64,000 nt of DNA from NCBI RefSeq assembly GCF_014653695.1, contig NZ_BNAR01000004.1:328645-392644 (forward strand), in the 5' to 3' direction. Positions 25,280 to 34,296 of this stretch are shown one piece after another. Positions within the stretch are counted from its first letter, which is position 1; each line of letters begins with the position of its first letter. The stretch is from Lentzea cavernae (GTDB lineage Bacteria > Actinomycetota > Actinomycetes > Mycobacteriales > Pseudonocardiaceae). The notes under the pieces were generated by a model. It saw nothing but the letters and a program-made list of their open reading frames with translations, made no database searches and was not told the origin of the DNA. Both the position numbers and the translations under genes were made by a program.

Positions 25280-26041
25280 GTGGACCGACGTGAACTCAGC
25301 GCTCTCGCGCACGCAGACCATCCGATTTCGGCTCCACTGAGCGACAGCACAGTGGAGCACCTCCTGCGCCGGGCCATCCGAGGAGAGGACGATCACCTGC
25401 TCGACCTGGGCTGCGGCGACGGCACCTGGTTGCTGCGCGCGCTGCAAGCGCACGACGGCGTGACGGCTGTCGGCGTCGACATCTCGGGTGCGGGCTTCGA
25501 CCACGTCCTCGGCGAGGCGGCCCGGCTCGGTCTGGGAGATCGGCTCGAACTGCGCCGTCAGGACGTCGCCGAGTACCGGTCGGTCAGGAAGGCGGACCTG
25601 GTGCTCAGCGTGGGATCCGCCTACGCGTACGGCGGGCTGCTCCCCACGCTGAACGCCGCTCGAGAGCACCTCGCCGAGGACGGGATGCTCCTGCTCGGCG
25701 ACTGCTTCTGGGAGCACGAGCCCGACGCCGCCGTCCGAGCACAACAGGAGAGCGGCCCGCAGAAGTACGCGGACCTCCCGACCACTGTGGCCCAGGTCGT
25801 CGCCGACGGGTGGACACCGGTCTACGGGTACACCAGCACCATCGCGGAGTGGGACGAGTACGAGTGGTGCTGGACCGGCACCCTCGCCCAGTGGGCCCTC
25901 GACAACCCCGGGCACCCCGGCAGCGACCTCGCCCTCCGGATGTCAGCGGAGCACCGCGACAGCTGGCTGGGCGGCTACCGCGGATTCCTCGGGTTCGTCG
26001 TTCTCCTGCTGCGGCGCACACCCGCCCCGGTCAAGGCGTGA
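25280..26041 (+). CDS. SAM-dependent methyltransferase (class I)
   Basis: A 253-residue protein. The Rossmann SAM site LLDLGCGDGTWLLRALQ and the following acidic strand VGVDIS are classical; the motif II region reads ADLVLSVGSAYAYGG. It resembles generic class I methyltransferases; the substrate is unknown. GTG 25280 was chosen; TTG one codon earlier is possible. Its 3' end overlaps the convergent alcohol dehydrogenase by 11 bases. No neighbour indicates a pathway. Confidence 0.85.
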   Translation: MDRRELSALAHADHPISAPLSDSTVEHLLRRAIRGEDDHLLDLGCGDGTWLLRALQAHDGVTAVGVDISGAGFDHVLGEAARLGLGDRLELRRQDVAEYRSVRKADLVLSVGSAYAYGGLLPTLNAAREHLAEDGMLLLGDCFWEHEPDAAVRAQQESGPQKYADLPTTVAQVVADGWTPVYGYTSTIAEWDEYEWCWTGTLAQWALDNPGHPGSDLALRMSAEHRDSWLGGYRGFLGFVVLLLRRTPAPVKA

Positions 26042-27065
26042 TGAGGACCTTCAGCGCGGTCCGGTCGGCCATCGCCTGGTAGCCCGAGGCGATGTCGTCC
26101 AGCGTCATGGTGCTGTCGAACACGCGGCCGGGCTCGACGCGGCCTTCGAGGACGTCGGGCAGCAGTTCCTCGATGTAGGCGCGGGCGGGGGCGACGCCAC
26201 CGGTGAGGGTGATGTTGCGGAAGAACTCGCCGAAGCCCGCGGGCACGTCCGGGTACTGCGGCACGCCGACGCGGCTGACGGAGCCGCCGTTGCGCACGAT
26301 GCCGAACGCGGTCTCGATCGCGGGCTTGAGGCCGACGCACTCCAGCACGGCGTGGGTGCCGTCGCCGCCGGTGAGCTCGCGCACCCGCTCGACGCCCTCC
26401 TCACCGCGTTCGGCTACGACGTCGGTGGCGCCGAACGCGCGGCCGAGGTCGGTGCGGTCGGTGTGGCGGCCCATCAGGATGATCTGCTCGGCTCCCAGCC
26501 GCTTGGCCGCGAGCACCGCGCAGAGCCCGACGGCGCCGTCGCCGATCACGGTGACGGTGGTGCGGGGGCCGACGCCGGCGGTGACGGCGCAGTGGTGACC
26601 GGTCGGGAACACGTCGGACAGGGTCAGCAGCGACGGCAGCAGCGCGGCGTCCTCGCCGACGGGCAGCTTGACCAGCGTGCCCGCGGCCTGCGGCACCCGC
26701 ACGGCCTCGCCCTGGCCGCCGTCGACGTTCGCCGCGCCCCACGACCCGCCGTGCCGGCACGAGGTCTGCAGGCCCTCCTGGCAGAAGTCGCAGGTGTTGT
26801 CCGCCCACACGAACGGCGCCACCACCACGTCGCCCGCCTTCAGGCCGGTGACGTCGGCGCCGGTCTCCTCGACCACGCCGAGGAACTCGTGGCCGATCCG
26901 GTCGCCGTGCTCCTTCGCGGGCTTGGACTGGTAGGGCCACAGGTCGCTCCCGCAGACGCACGAGCGGAGCACGCGCACGATCGCATCGGTCGGTTCGATC
27001 AGCTTGGGGTCCGGCACGGTCTCCACCCGGACGTCACCGGCACCGTAGATCAGCGTCGCTTTCAT
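26031..27065 (-). CDS. Zinc-dependent alcohol dehydrogenase
   Basis: A 344-residue medium-chain dehydrogenase. The catalytic zinc motif is CVCGSDLWPY with later GHEFLGVVEETG. The structural zinc site has cysteines in DNTCDFCQEGLQTSCRHGGSWG. The NAD(P)-binding motif is VIGDGAVGLCAVLAAKRLGA. It fits the family of zinc-binding dehydrogenases annotated as IMP-dehydrogenase-like or Tdh-like. It is divergent from a TetR gene with 138 bases between them, which suggests it may also be under that repressor. Confidence 0.92.
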   Translation of the reverse strand: MKATLIYGAGDVRVETVPDPKLIEPTDAIVRVLRSCVCGSDLWPYQSKPAKEHGDRIGHEFLGVVEETGADVTGLKAGDVVVAPFVWADNTCDFCQEGLQTSCRHGGSWGAANVDGGQGEAVRVPQAAGTLVKLPVGEDAALLPSLLTLSDVFPTGHHCAVTAGVGPRTTVTVIGDGAVGLCAVLAAKRLGAEQIILMGRHTDRTDLGRAFGATDVVAERGEEGVERVRELTGGDGTHAVLECVGLKPAIETAFGIVRNGGSVSRVGVPQYPDVPAGFGEFFRNITLTGGVAPARAYIEELLPDVLEGRVEPGRVFDSTMTLDDIASGYQAMADRTALKVLITP

Positions 27066-27162
27066 GAGCCTCTTCCCGTCGTGGTCTGCTGGCGGCTTCC
27101 CTGGCCGGCCGGCGCCAAACGCCGCCTCGCGCGTGCGGTCTGACCTATCCTGCTGGCCAGAA

Positions 27163-27181
27163 GCCCGGCGCGGCGCCGGGC
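27163..27181. promoter_or_regulatory. 19-bp palindrome in ADH/TetR divergent region
   Basis: GCCCGGCGC and its complement flank a single central G. It sits 22 bases before the TetR start and could be an operator, but GC-rich palindromes arise easily in this genome. Confidence 0.3.
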
Positions 27182-27203
27182 ACGGCCGGCCGGAGCTCCA
27201 CGA

Positions 27204-27839
27204 ATGACGCGCAGCAGGACGCCAGAAGGCACCAGGGGACGCATCCTCGAGACCGCCGAGCGCATGTTCGCCGAGCACGGCGTCTTCTCCGTCTCCAACC
27301 GGCAGATCAGCGACGAGGCGGGCCTCGGCAACAACACGGCGGTCAGCTACCACTTCGGCAGCAAGGCCGAACTCGTCCGGGCCATCTACCTGCGGCACAG
27401 CGCGCCGATGGAGGTCCTGCGCGAGAAGGCGCTGGACGAGCACGCCGGCAGCACCGACCTGCGCGACTGGCTGGGCTGCGTGGTCCGGCCGTTCACCGGC
27501 CACCTGGCGTCCCTCGGGCGCAACAGCTGGTACGCCCGCTTCGCCGCCCAGCTCACGACGGAGCCGAAGCTGCGCGAGCTCGGCCTGGTCGACGTGGGTC
27601 AGACCTCGCTGCAACGCACGATCACGGCCGCGCTGCACCGCTGCCTTCCCGATCTGGCACCCGCTGTGCGCGCCGAACGCGACGAGATGGCCAGGACGTT
27701 GATCGTCCACATGTGCGCCCGGCGGGAGGCGGACCTGCCCGAGGACAGCGCGGAGATGTGGGACGCCACCGCGACCGGGCTGGTCGACGCGCTCGCGGGC
27801 CTGTACCTGGCCCCGGCCACGTTTAAATCAATCAATTGA
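27204..27839 (+). CDS. TetR-family transcriptional regulator
   Basis: A 211-residue repressor. The HTH region reads ILETAERMFAEHGVFSVSNRQISDEAGLGNNTAVSYHFGSKAELV. Its last codons (FKSIN plus stop) are themselves part of an operator-like palindrome (27822-27844) in front of the MFS exporter gene. The same operator recurs in better form before the Baeyer-Villiger monooxygenase gene. This predicts that it controls the exporter and the monooxygenase/beta-propeller pair. Confidence 0.9.
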   Translation: MTRSRTPEGTRGRILETAERMFAEHGVFSVSNRQISDEAGLGNNTAVSYHFGSKAELVRAIYLRHSAPMEVLREKALDEHAGSTDLRDWLGCVVRPFTGHLASLGRNSWYARFAAQLTTEPKLRELGLVDVGQTSLQRTITAALHRCLPDLAPAVRAERDEMARTLIVHMCARREADLPEDSAEMWDATATGLVDALAGLYLAPATFKSIN

Positions 27840-27844
27840 CTTAG
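27822..27844. promoter_or_regulatory. TetR operator, copy 1 (imperfect)
   Basis: TTTAAATCA at 27822-27830, a 6-base spacer, then TGACTTAG. The left arm is identical to the operator at 32709-32736 and the spacer length is the same. It overlaps the 3' end of the tetR gene and lies 10 bases before the MFS start. Confidence 0.7.
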
Positions 27845-27853
27845 TCTGGCCGC

Positions 27854-29299
27854 ATGAGCACGAGCACCGCACCGTCGCGGCGGAGCGTCCTGAAGTCACT
27901 CACCGGCCTGCTGCTCGCCCTGTTCGTCTCCACGCTGAGCAGCACCGTCGTGGCCACGGCGCTCCCCGGGATGATGGGCGACCTGCACGGCTCCCCCACC
28001 CAGTACACCTGGGTGGTCACGGCCACGCTGCTCACCACGACCGTCACGACCCCGATCTGGGGCAAGCTCGCCGACCTCTTCGACAAGAAGACGCTCGTCC
28101 AGGCCGCCACGGTGGTGTTCCTCGCCGGGTCGGTCGCGTCCGGTCTGGCACAGGACGGGGGCCAGCTCATCGCCGCGCGCGCCCTGCAGGGCGTCGGGGT
28201 CGGCGGCGTGCAGGCCCTGGTCCAGATCGCGATCGGCGCGATGATCCCGCCCCGCGAGCGCGGCAAGTACGCGGGTTACCTGAGCAGCGTGACGGCGCTG
28301 TCCACGATCGGCGGGCCGTTGCTGGGCGGGTTCCTCGTCGACACGTCGTGGCTCGGCTGGTGCTGGTGCTTCTTCGCCGGAGTGCCGTTCGGGCTCGCGG
28401 CCCTGGTGATGCTGCAGCTCACGTTGCGGCTCCCGTTGTCGCGCAAGGAGAACGTCCGCATCGACTACTGGGGAGCCTCGCTGCTCACCGCCGGCGTCAG
28501 CGTCCTGCTGATCTGGATCTCGTTCGTCGGCGACGCGTTCGCGTGGGCCTCCTGGCAGACCGCGGCCATGGTCGGGGGCAGCGCGGCGCTGCTCGGTCTC
28601 GCGGCGTGGGTGGAGACCAGGGTCGCGGAGCCGATCGTGCCGCCCGGCATCGTCACGCGGCGCACGACCGCCCTCGCGATCCTCGGCAGTCTCGCCGCGG
28701 GCACGGCCATGTTCGGCGCCGCGGTGTTCCTCAGCCAGTACTTCCAGCTCAGCCGCGGCCACACGCCGACGGAGGCGGGCGTGCTCACCATCCCCATGAT
28801 GGCGGGCATCCTGATCTCGTCCGTCGTGGCGGGGCGCCTGCTCAGCCGCACCGGCCGGATCAAGCCCTACCTCGTCACCGGTTCCGCGCTCCTGGCCGCC
28901 GGGTTCGCCTGCCTCGGGTTCCTCGACCAGCACACACCGCTGGTGCTCGTCGCGCTGCCGATGCTGCTCGTCGGCGCGGGCGTCGGCATGACCCTGCAGA
29001 ACTTCGTCCTCGTGGTGCAGAACGCCGTCCCGCTCGCCGACATCGGCGCCGCCAGCGCGACCGTGTCGTTCTTCCGGTCGCTCGGCGGCACCATCGGCGT
29101 CACCGTCCTGGGCGCCGTGCTCGCCCGTCAGGTGGCAGGCCACACCGCGGCGGGACTCCCGGTCCCCGCCGCCTACGGTGAGGCGGCCGGGACCGTCTTC
29201 GCGATCTCGGCCGGTGTCGCGCTGCTCGGCGTCGTCGCCGCGGTGCTGCTCGAGCCGGTGTCGCTGCGCACGAGCCTCGACGTGTCCAAAGAGGACTAA
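27854..29299 (+). CDS. MFS drug exporter (DHA2, 14 TM, EmrB/QacA type)
   Basis: A 481-residue transporter with about 14 hydrophobic helices. It has the MFS motif A equivalent GKLADLFDKK, motif C-like GPLLGGFLVDTSWLGWCWCF and the DHA2-type 'FFRSLGGTIGVTVLGA' segment. It would export hydrophobic drugs by proton antiport. It is directly downstream of, and co-oriented with, a TetR gene with an operator-like site between them. Its stop overlaps the convergent beta-propeller gene by four bases. Confidence 0.93.
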   Translation: MSTSTAPSRRSVLKSLTGLLLALFVSTLSSTVVATALPGMMGDLHGSPTQYTWVVTATLLTTTVTTPIWGKLADLFDKKTLVQAATVVFLAGSVASGLAQDGGQLIAARALQGVGVGGVQALVQIAIGAMIPPRERGKYAGYLSSVTALSTIGGPLLGGFLVDTSWLGWCWCFFAGVPFGLAALVMLQLTLRLPLSRKENVRIDYWGASLLTAGVSVLLIWISFVGDAFAWASWQTAAMVGGSAALLGLAAWVETRVAEPIVPPGIVTRRTTALAILGSLAAGTAMFGAAVFLSQYFQLSRGHTPTEAGVLTIPMMAGILISSVVAGRLLSRTGRIKPYLVTGSALLAAGFACLGFLDQHTPLVLVALPMLLVGAGVGMTLQNFVLVVQNAVPLADIGAASATVSFFRSLGGTIGVTVLGAVLARQVAGHTAAGLPVPAAYGEAAGTVFAISAGVALLGVVAAVLLEPVSLRTSLDVSKED

Positions 29300-30870
29300 C
29301 GGCGCAGGTGCAGCACGCTGCCCTCGCCGTTCGCCGAGACGTAGAGCGAACCGTCCGGCCCCACCGCGACCCCGGCGAACGGCGCCGGCACCGAGGCGCC
29401 GTGCCCCCGCGGCTCCGGCTGGACTCGGGTGAGGCCGGGAGGCAGTCCGACCGCGAGTCCTTCGGCCTCGACCCGTTGTCCGCCGGTGACGAGGTCGATC
29501 GCGAGCAGGCGCCGGGTCCCGGTCTCCACGACGAACAGCTCGTCGCCGCTCACCGCGATGCCCTGCGGCCCTTCCAGCCCCTCCGCCACGGGTACGAGGC
29601 CGCCGTCGTCGACGCGCACGACCACACCACGTTCCTCGTCGCTGACGTAGCAACGGTCTTCCGCGTCGAGGGCGACGTCGACCGGGGAGTGCAGACCTTC
29701 GGCGAGAACGGTGACACCGTTCTCCTCGTTGATGCCCACCACCCGGCCGGAGCCGGTCTCCGCCACCACGAGCACGCCGTCGGACCGCGACGCGACACCG
29801 CCCGGCCGGGCCAGGTTCTCCGCCCGCGTCCGGAACACGCGGTGCTCCGGGTCGTAGGTGCGCACCGCCCCTGACTGCGAGGTGATGTGCACGCGGCCGC
29901 CGGGGTCGGTCGCGACGCCGTGGCTCGACGCCAGCAGCTCGCGGGTGTGCGCTTCGCCGCCGTCCACGGTCGCGAGTCGGAAGTTGTCCGCCGCGTACAC
30001 GGTGCCGGCGCGGTCGACCGCCACGCCGTACGGGCCGACGAGCCCCTTCGGCACGATCACGCGTGCGCGTCCGTCGGGAGCGAGCTCCGCGATGCCGCCC
30101 GCCGCGAAGCTGGAGACGAACATCCGGTTCTCCGCGTCGAACGCGGCGTTGTCCATTCCGGACAGTTCGCCGGGCACGACGGTGCGCCTGCCGGAGCCGA
30201 GGTCGATCCGGGTGACGATGCCTTCCTCGCCGCGCGACACCACCGTCAGCTGCCCGGCGAGGTCGAAACGCACCGCCACGGGCTGGTGGACGTCCCGCGC
30301 GACGAGTTCCGGCGGGCCGCCGTCCGGGGAGACGCGGTGCACCTCGTTGGTCACCATGTGCGGGTAGTAGAGGTGGCCGTCGGGGCCGAGCTGCATCGCG
30401 TTGCCCAGCGCGAGCCCTTCGGCCAGCACGACGGGCTCGCCGCCGCCGGGGAACAGTTCGAGCACCCGGCCGCCCATGCGCATCTCGTTGACGAACAACC
30501 GGTCGCCGGCGCACGCGATCCCGTTGGGCTGCACCACGTCGTCGGAGACGAGGGTGAACTCACCCTGCGGGCTGCGCCGCCAGACCCGTCCGGGCACGAG
30601 GTCGGTGATGTGCATCGACCCGTCGGCGCCGAAGGCCAGGTCGTCCGGCGACTGCACCGGGCCGTCCAGGTCCACCACGGTCTCGACCTCGCCGGAGCCG
30701 AGGTCCACCGCGCTGATCCGGCCGGCCACGAACTGCGCGACGTGGAGCCGCCCGTCCGGACCGAACGCCACCCCGTTCGAGCCGAACAGCGGACTCGGCG
30801 GGGTGAGCCGCGCGATCGTCCTGCCGGAGCGCGGGAATCCGGTCTCGCCGTAGCGGCTGTCAGTGCGCAT
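29296..30870 (-). CDS. SMP-30/NHL-type beta-propeller protein (possible lactonase)
   Basis: A 524-residue soluble protein built of about ten NHL/SMP-30-like repeats, each with a pattern such as SNGVAFGPDGRLHVAQF, PDDLAFGADGSMHI and VDVALDAEDRCYVS. There is no signal peptide. Gluconolactonases and other SMP-30 lactonases share this fold; this one is about twice their size. The ATG overlaps the end of the monooxygenase gene by 11 bases in another frame. A Baeyer-Villiger monooxygenase makes esters or lactones, so a coupled lactonase is a sensible guess. Confidence 0.83.
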   Translation of the reverse strand: MRTDSRYGETGFPRSGRTIARLTPPSPLFGSNGVAFGPDGRLHVAQFVAGRISAVDLGSGEVETVVDLDGPVQSPDDLAFGADGSMHITDLVPGRVWRRSPQGEFTLVSDDVVQPNGIACAGDRLFVNEMRMGGRVLELFPGGGEPVVLAEGLALGNAMQLGPDGHLYYPHMVTNEVHRVSPDGGPPELVARDVHQPVAVRFDLAGQLTVVSRGEEGIVTRIDLGSGRRTVVPGELSGMDNAAFDAENRMFVSSFAAGGIAELAPDGRARVIVPKGLVGPYGVAVDRAGTVYAADNFRLATVDGGEAHTRELLASSHGVATDPGGRVHITSQSGAVRTYDPEHRVFRTRAENLARPGGVASRSDGVLVVAETGSGRVVGINEENGVTVLAEGLHSPVDVALDAEDRCYVSDEERGVVVRVDDGGLVPVAEGLEGPQGIAVSGDELFVVETGTRRLLAIDLVTGGQRVEAEGLAVGLPPGLTRVQPEPRGHGASVPAPFAGVAVGPDGSLYVSANGEGSVLHLRR

Positions 30871-32670
30871 CGCCGAGCACCTCGTTGATCTCGTCGCCCG
30901 CGCGCCACTCGCGCAGCAGCCGGTGGAAGGCGGCGGGCCGGGACCGTAGGTCAGCCGGGGACCGCGTGCCTTCCCCTCGCCGTTGTAGTAGCCGGGGGTG
31001 CAGTCGACGTCGTAGCGGCCGCGGTCCGGCGAGCTCGCGCTGACCGTCTCCACCCAGGCCCGTTCGGCCTCCGCGGTCGGTTCCACGCACTTCACCCCAC
31101 GCCTGCGGGCCTGGGCGACGACCTCCCCGATGTGGACGGCCTGCTCGTCCAGCACGTGCGTGAAGTTCACGGAGGGCGCGTTCTGCAGCGCCCCGAGGTG
31201 GAAGAGGTTCGGGAAACCGTTGGTGCACAGGCCGTGCAGCGTCCGCACACCACCGGTTGCCCACGACTGCAGCAGTCCGGTGCCGTCCCTGCCGTGAACC
31301 GGCAGGCGGCCGGTCATCACGTCGGACATCCCGACCGCGAAACCGGTGGCGAAGATGATGCAGTCGACCTCGTGCTCGACACCACCGACGACGATCGCGT
31401 TCCCGGTGATCCGCTCCACACCGCCGTGGTCGGCCGTGTCGACCACGGTCACGTTGGGACGGTTGAACGTCTGGAGGTACTCGTCGCTGAACGTCGGGCG
31501 CTTGCAGCCGTAGCGGTACCAGGGCTTGAGCAGCTCCGCCGTCGCCGGGTCCTCGACGACCTCGTCCACGCGGGCGCGCAGCGCGTTCATCTTCTCGAAG
31601 TCGAGGAGCTCCTCGATCCGTTCCCACTCCCCCGGCTCCAGGTGCGCGTTCACGTCCGTCGGGACGATCTTCCCGAGCAGCCGGCCGCTCGCCGTCCACG
31701 CGTCGTCGACCAGGTCCACGTCCTCGCGGTGCCCCGTCACGAACTGCTGGAAGTTCTCCCGCCGCCGTGCCTGCCAGCCGGGTTCGAGCGACGCGGCCCA
31801 CTCCGGGTCAGTGGGGCGGTTCCCCCGCACGTCCACCGACGAGGGCGTGCGCTGGAAGACGTAGAGGTGCTCGGCGTCGCGCCCCACGTGCGGCACCACC
31901 TGGATCGCGGTGGCCCCGGTGCCGATCACCGCGACGCGCTTGTCCGCCAGCCCGGTCAGGCCGCCGTTCGCGTCACCGCCGGTGTAGCCGTAGTCCCAGC
32001 GGCTGGTGTGGAACGTGTGCCCGGCGAAGTCCTCGATGCCGGGAACGCGCGGCAGCTTGGGGTGGTCGAGCGTGCCGTTGGACACCACCACGTACGTCGC
32101 GCGCACCTCGTCGTCGCGGTCCGTGCGCACGACCCACTCGCCGTCGTCCCACCGCAGGTCTCGCACACCGGTCTGGAAGAACGCGTCGGCGTACAGGTCG
32201 AACCGGCGACCGATCGCCATCGCGTGCTGCCGGATCTCCTCGCCCGGTGAGTACTTCCACCGCGGGACGTACCCGACCTCCTCCAGCAGCGGCAGGTAGA
32301 CGTAGGACTCGACGTCGCAGTGGATGCCCGGATACCGGTTCCAGTACCAGGTGCCGCCGAAGTCGCCCGCCTTCTCGATGACCCGGATGCGCGCGAGCCC
32401 CGCCTGCCGCAGCCGGGCGCCCGCCAGCAGCCCGCCGAACCCGCCGCCGATGACGACCGCGTCCACCCTGTCGCGGACCGGTTCCCTGGTGAAGCCGGGC
32501 TCCACGTACGGGTCCGCGGCGTAGTAGCCGAACTCCGCCTCCGCGCGCTGGTACTGCGCGGCGCCGTCCGGCCGCACCCGCCGGTCCAGTTCCCGCCGGT
32601 AGCGCTCACGCAGTGCCTCGGGGTCGAAACCCAGCTCGTCAGGGATCCCCGTGGGGTCGAGTGCCGACAT
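30860..32670 (-). CDS. Baeyer-Villiger flavin monooxygenase, frameshifted near 3' end
   Basis: About 603 residues. FAD motif [20 protein letters not shown] fingerprint [13 protein letters not shown] and NADPH motif [15 protein letters not shown] are all intact. It would oxidise ketones to esters or lactones. Around 30934-30938 a C run (bottom strand) is one base short, after LTYGPG. In the raw frame, translation runs on into the next gene and gives a false 1124-residue fusion. Restoring one base gives the normal family ending [20 protein letters not shown] and a stop at 30860. It may be a sequencing error or a real late frameshift. It is preceded by the operator at 32709-32736. Confidence 0.85.
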
Positions 32671-32708
32671 GCCCGCCCTCTTCTCCGGGGCGTCTCATGA
32701 TGACGCCC

Positions 32709-32736
32709 ACTTTAAATCAATCGACTGATTTAAAGT
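32709..32736. promoter_or_regulatory. TetR operator, copy 2 (perfect)
   Basis: ACTTTAAATCA and TGATTTAAAGT form perfect 11-bp arms around a 6-base spacer, in AT-rich sequence that stands out from the GC-rich surroundings. It lies 39 bases upstream of the BVMO start and matches the site before the MFS gene. Confidence 0.85.
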
Positions 32737-32776
32737 ACACGGAGTGATGGGTCGCCTGCCGTGCGCGTCCGGACGC

Positions 32777-33667
32777 TCAGCGGCGCTCGCTCGGCGGACG
32801 GGTGACCAGCGGGGAGTCCTCCGACGCCTCACCGACGCTGATGCCGAGCAGGGCCAGTGCGACGTGCGACGGCGAGCCGGCCGGTGCGGTGGCGAGCACC
32901 ACGTTCGGTCCCGTCCCGTTGTTCAGGGTCTGCTGGGTGACGGTCAGCGGGCCGACCAGCGGATGCCTCATCTCGTAGACGGCCGTGGCGCACGCCTTGA
33001 CGCGGTGATCGGCCCACATCGAGGCGAACTCCGCGCTCTTCGCGCTCAGCTCCCCGACGAGTTCGTGCAACGCGATGTCGTCCGGGTACCGCCCCGCCAT
33101 CAGGCGCAGGTTGCCCACCGCCGCCCTGGCCTTGGAGGGCCAGTCCGCGTACAGCTCGCGGACGTGCGGGTCGAGGAACAGCAGCCGGGCCATGTTCGGG
33201 CGCCGGGGCTCCCCCACGGAGTCGAAGGCGAGGTGCCCGGCGAACAGGGCGTGCCCCAGCACGTTCCACGCCAGGACGTCGCTGCGGCGGCCGAGCACGA
33301 TCGCGGGAACGCCGGTCAGCGCGTCGAGCAGCTGACCGGTCGCCTCCGGGACGCGTTCGGCGGCCGGCCTGCGCGCGCGGGACTGCCTGACCGGGGTGGC
33401 CAGGGTGTGCAGGTGCTGCCGCTCGGCGTCGTCCAGGCGCAGGGCGGTGGCGAGCGCGTCCAGCACCTCGGGCGAGGCGGTGGCCGAATGCCCCTGCTCG
33501 AGCCGGGTGTAGTACGAGCTGCTCACACCGGCCAGGCGGGCGAGCTCCTCCCGCCGCAGGCCCGGCACGCGCCGTCGTTCGCCATAGGTCGGCACGCCGA
33601 CGTCCTCGGGACGCAGCTGCGAGCGTCGCGTCTTGAGGAAGTCCCCGAGGCGTGCCGTTTCGACCAT
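32777..33667 (-). CDS. XRE-type HTH regulator with MmyB-like ligand domain
   Basis: A 296-residue regulator. The N-terminal HTH (LGDFLKTRRSQLRPEDVG, then REELARLAGVSSSYYTRLEQG) is the actinobacterial XRE type. The C-terminal region (LTGVPAIVLGRRSDVLAWNVLGHALFAG) is the PAS-like MmyB/MLTR ligand-binding domain. Such regulators usually sit divergent to the redox or SRPBCC gene they control. Here a 130-base gap separates it from the divergent SRPBCC gene. Confidence 0.9.
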   Translation of the reverse strand: MVETARLGDFLKTRRSQLRPEDVGVPTYGERRRVPGLRREELARLAGVSSSYYTRLEQGHSATASPEVLDALATALRLDDAERQHLHTLATPVRQSRARRPAAERVPEATGQLLDALTGVPAIVLGRRSDVLAWNVLGHALFAGHLAFDSVGEPRRPNMARLLFLDPHVRELYADWPSKARAAVGNLRLMAGRYPDDIALHELVGELSAKSAEFASMWADHRVKACATAVYEMRHPLVGPLTVTQQTLNNGTGPNVVLATAPAGSPSHVALALLGISVGEASEDSPLVTRPPSERR

Positions 33668-33797
33668 GGAACCGAGTATGGGCCGGACCTCATCTCGTTG
33701 CGTGTCCCTGTCGGGGATACGCAGAGCCGGGAGTGGTGCGGGCCGGTGCCGGCCGGTGGACTGGGTTCCGACCGGAACAGCCCGACAAGGAGCCCTC

Positions 33798-34289
33798 GTG
33801 AGCACCGACACCCAGACGCTCGACCCGACCGACTTCGCCTTCACCCGTCACGCGTGGGTCGACGCCACTCCCGCCACCGTCTACCGCCTCGTCAGCGACG
33901 TCTCCTCGATCAGCCGGTGGAGTCCCAACGCGAGTGACGTCGCCTTCGACGAGGGTTTCGGGCCTGAGGCCGGTGCGTGGTTCAGCGGCCGCAACCGCAA
34001 GGACGGCAACGAGTGGACCACCCGCTCGCAGGTGGTGAGAGCCGAACCGGACGCCGCCTTCGCCTACGTGGTCGGCGGAGCGCGGGACGGCATCGTCGAG
34101 TGGAGCTGGACCATCCGCCCCCAGGGCCGCGGGTCCGTGGCACAGCAGTCGTGGCGGCTGCTGCGCATGGACCCGGTCCTCGGGAGCACCCTGGCGGAGG
34201 TGAGCGCCCTGCGCGACTACATGGCCGCCAGCGCCGAAGCCACGCTCGCCGCGCTCGCCGAATGGGTCGCCGACAACCCGCGGCGGTGA
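33798..34289 (+). CDS. SRPBCC-family (polyketide cyclase/START-like) protein
   Basis: A 163-residue single-domain protein with the START-like fold: VDATPATVYRLVSDVSSISRWSPNA opens the domain and EWSWTIRPQGRGS continues the sheet. These proteins bind hydrophobic ligands in a deep cavity; some are cyclases. The GTG start has AAGGAG five bases upstream. Divergent from the XRE regulator, which probably controls it. Its stop is only a few bases from the convergent BBE-type gene. Confidence 0.85.
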   Translation: MSTDTQTLDPTDFAFTRHAWVDATPATVYRLVSDVSSISRWSPNASDVAFDEGFGPEAGAWFSGRNRKDGNEWTTRSQVVRAEPDAAFAYVVGGARDGIVEWSWTIRPQGRGSVAQQSWRLLRMDPVLGSTLAEVSALRDYMAASAEATLAALAEWVADNPRR

Positions 34290-34296
34290 CGGCGGT

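Noticed and set aside
27163..27181. GC-rich palindrome as a certain operator
   Set aside because: Listed with low confidence only; such palindromes are frequent by chance at this GC content and no second copy was seen.
29296..32670. Single 1124-residue BVMO/beta-propeller fusion protein
   Set aside because: The join passes through a nonsense stretch ([20 protein letters not shown]), and a one-base correction restores a normal BVMO end and a separate ATG start.
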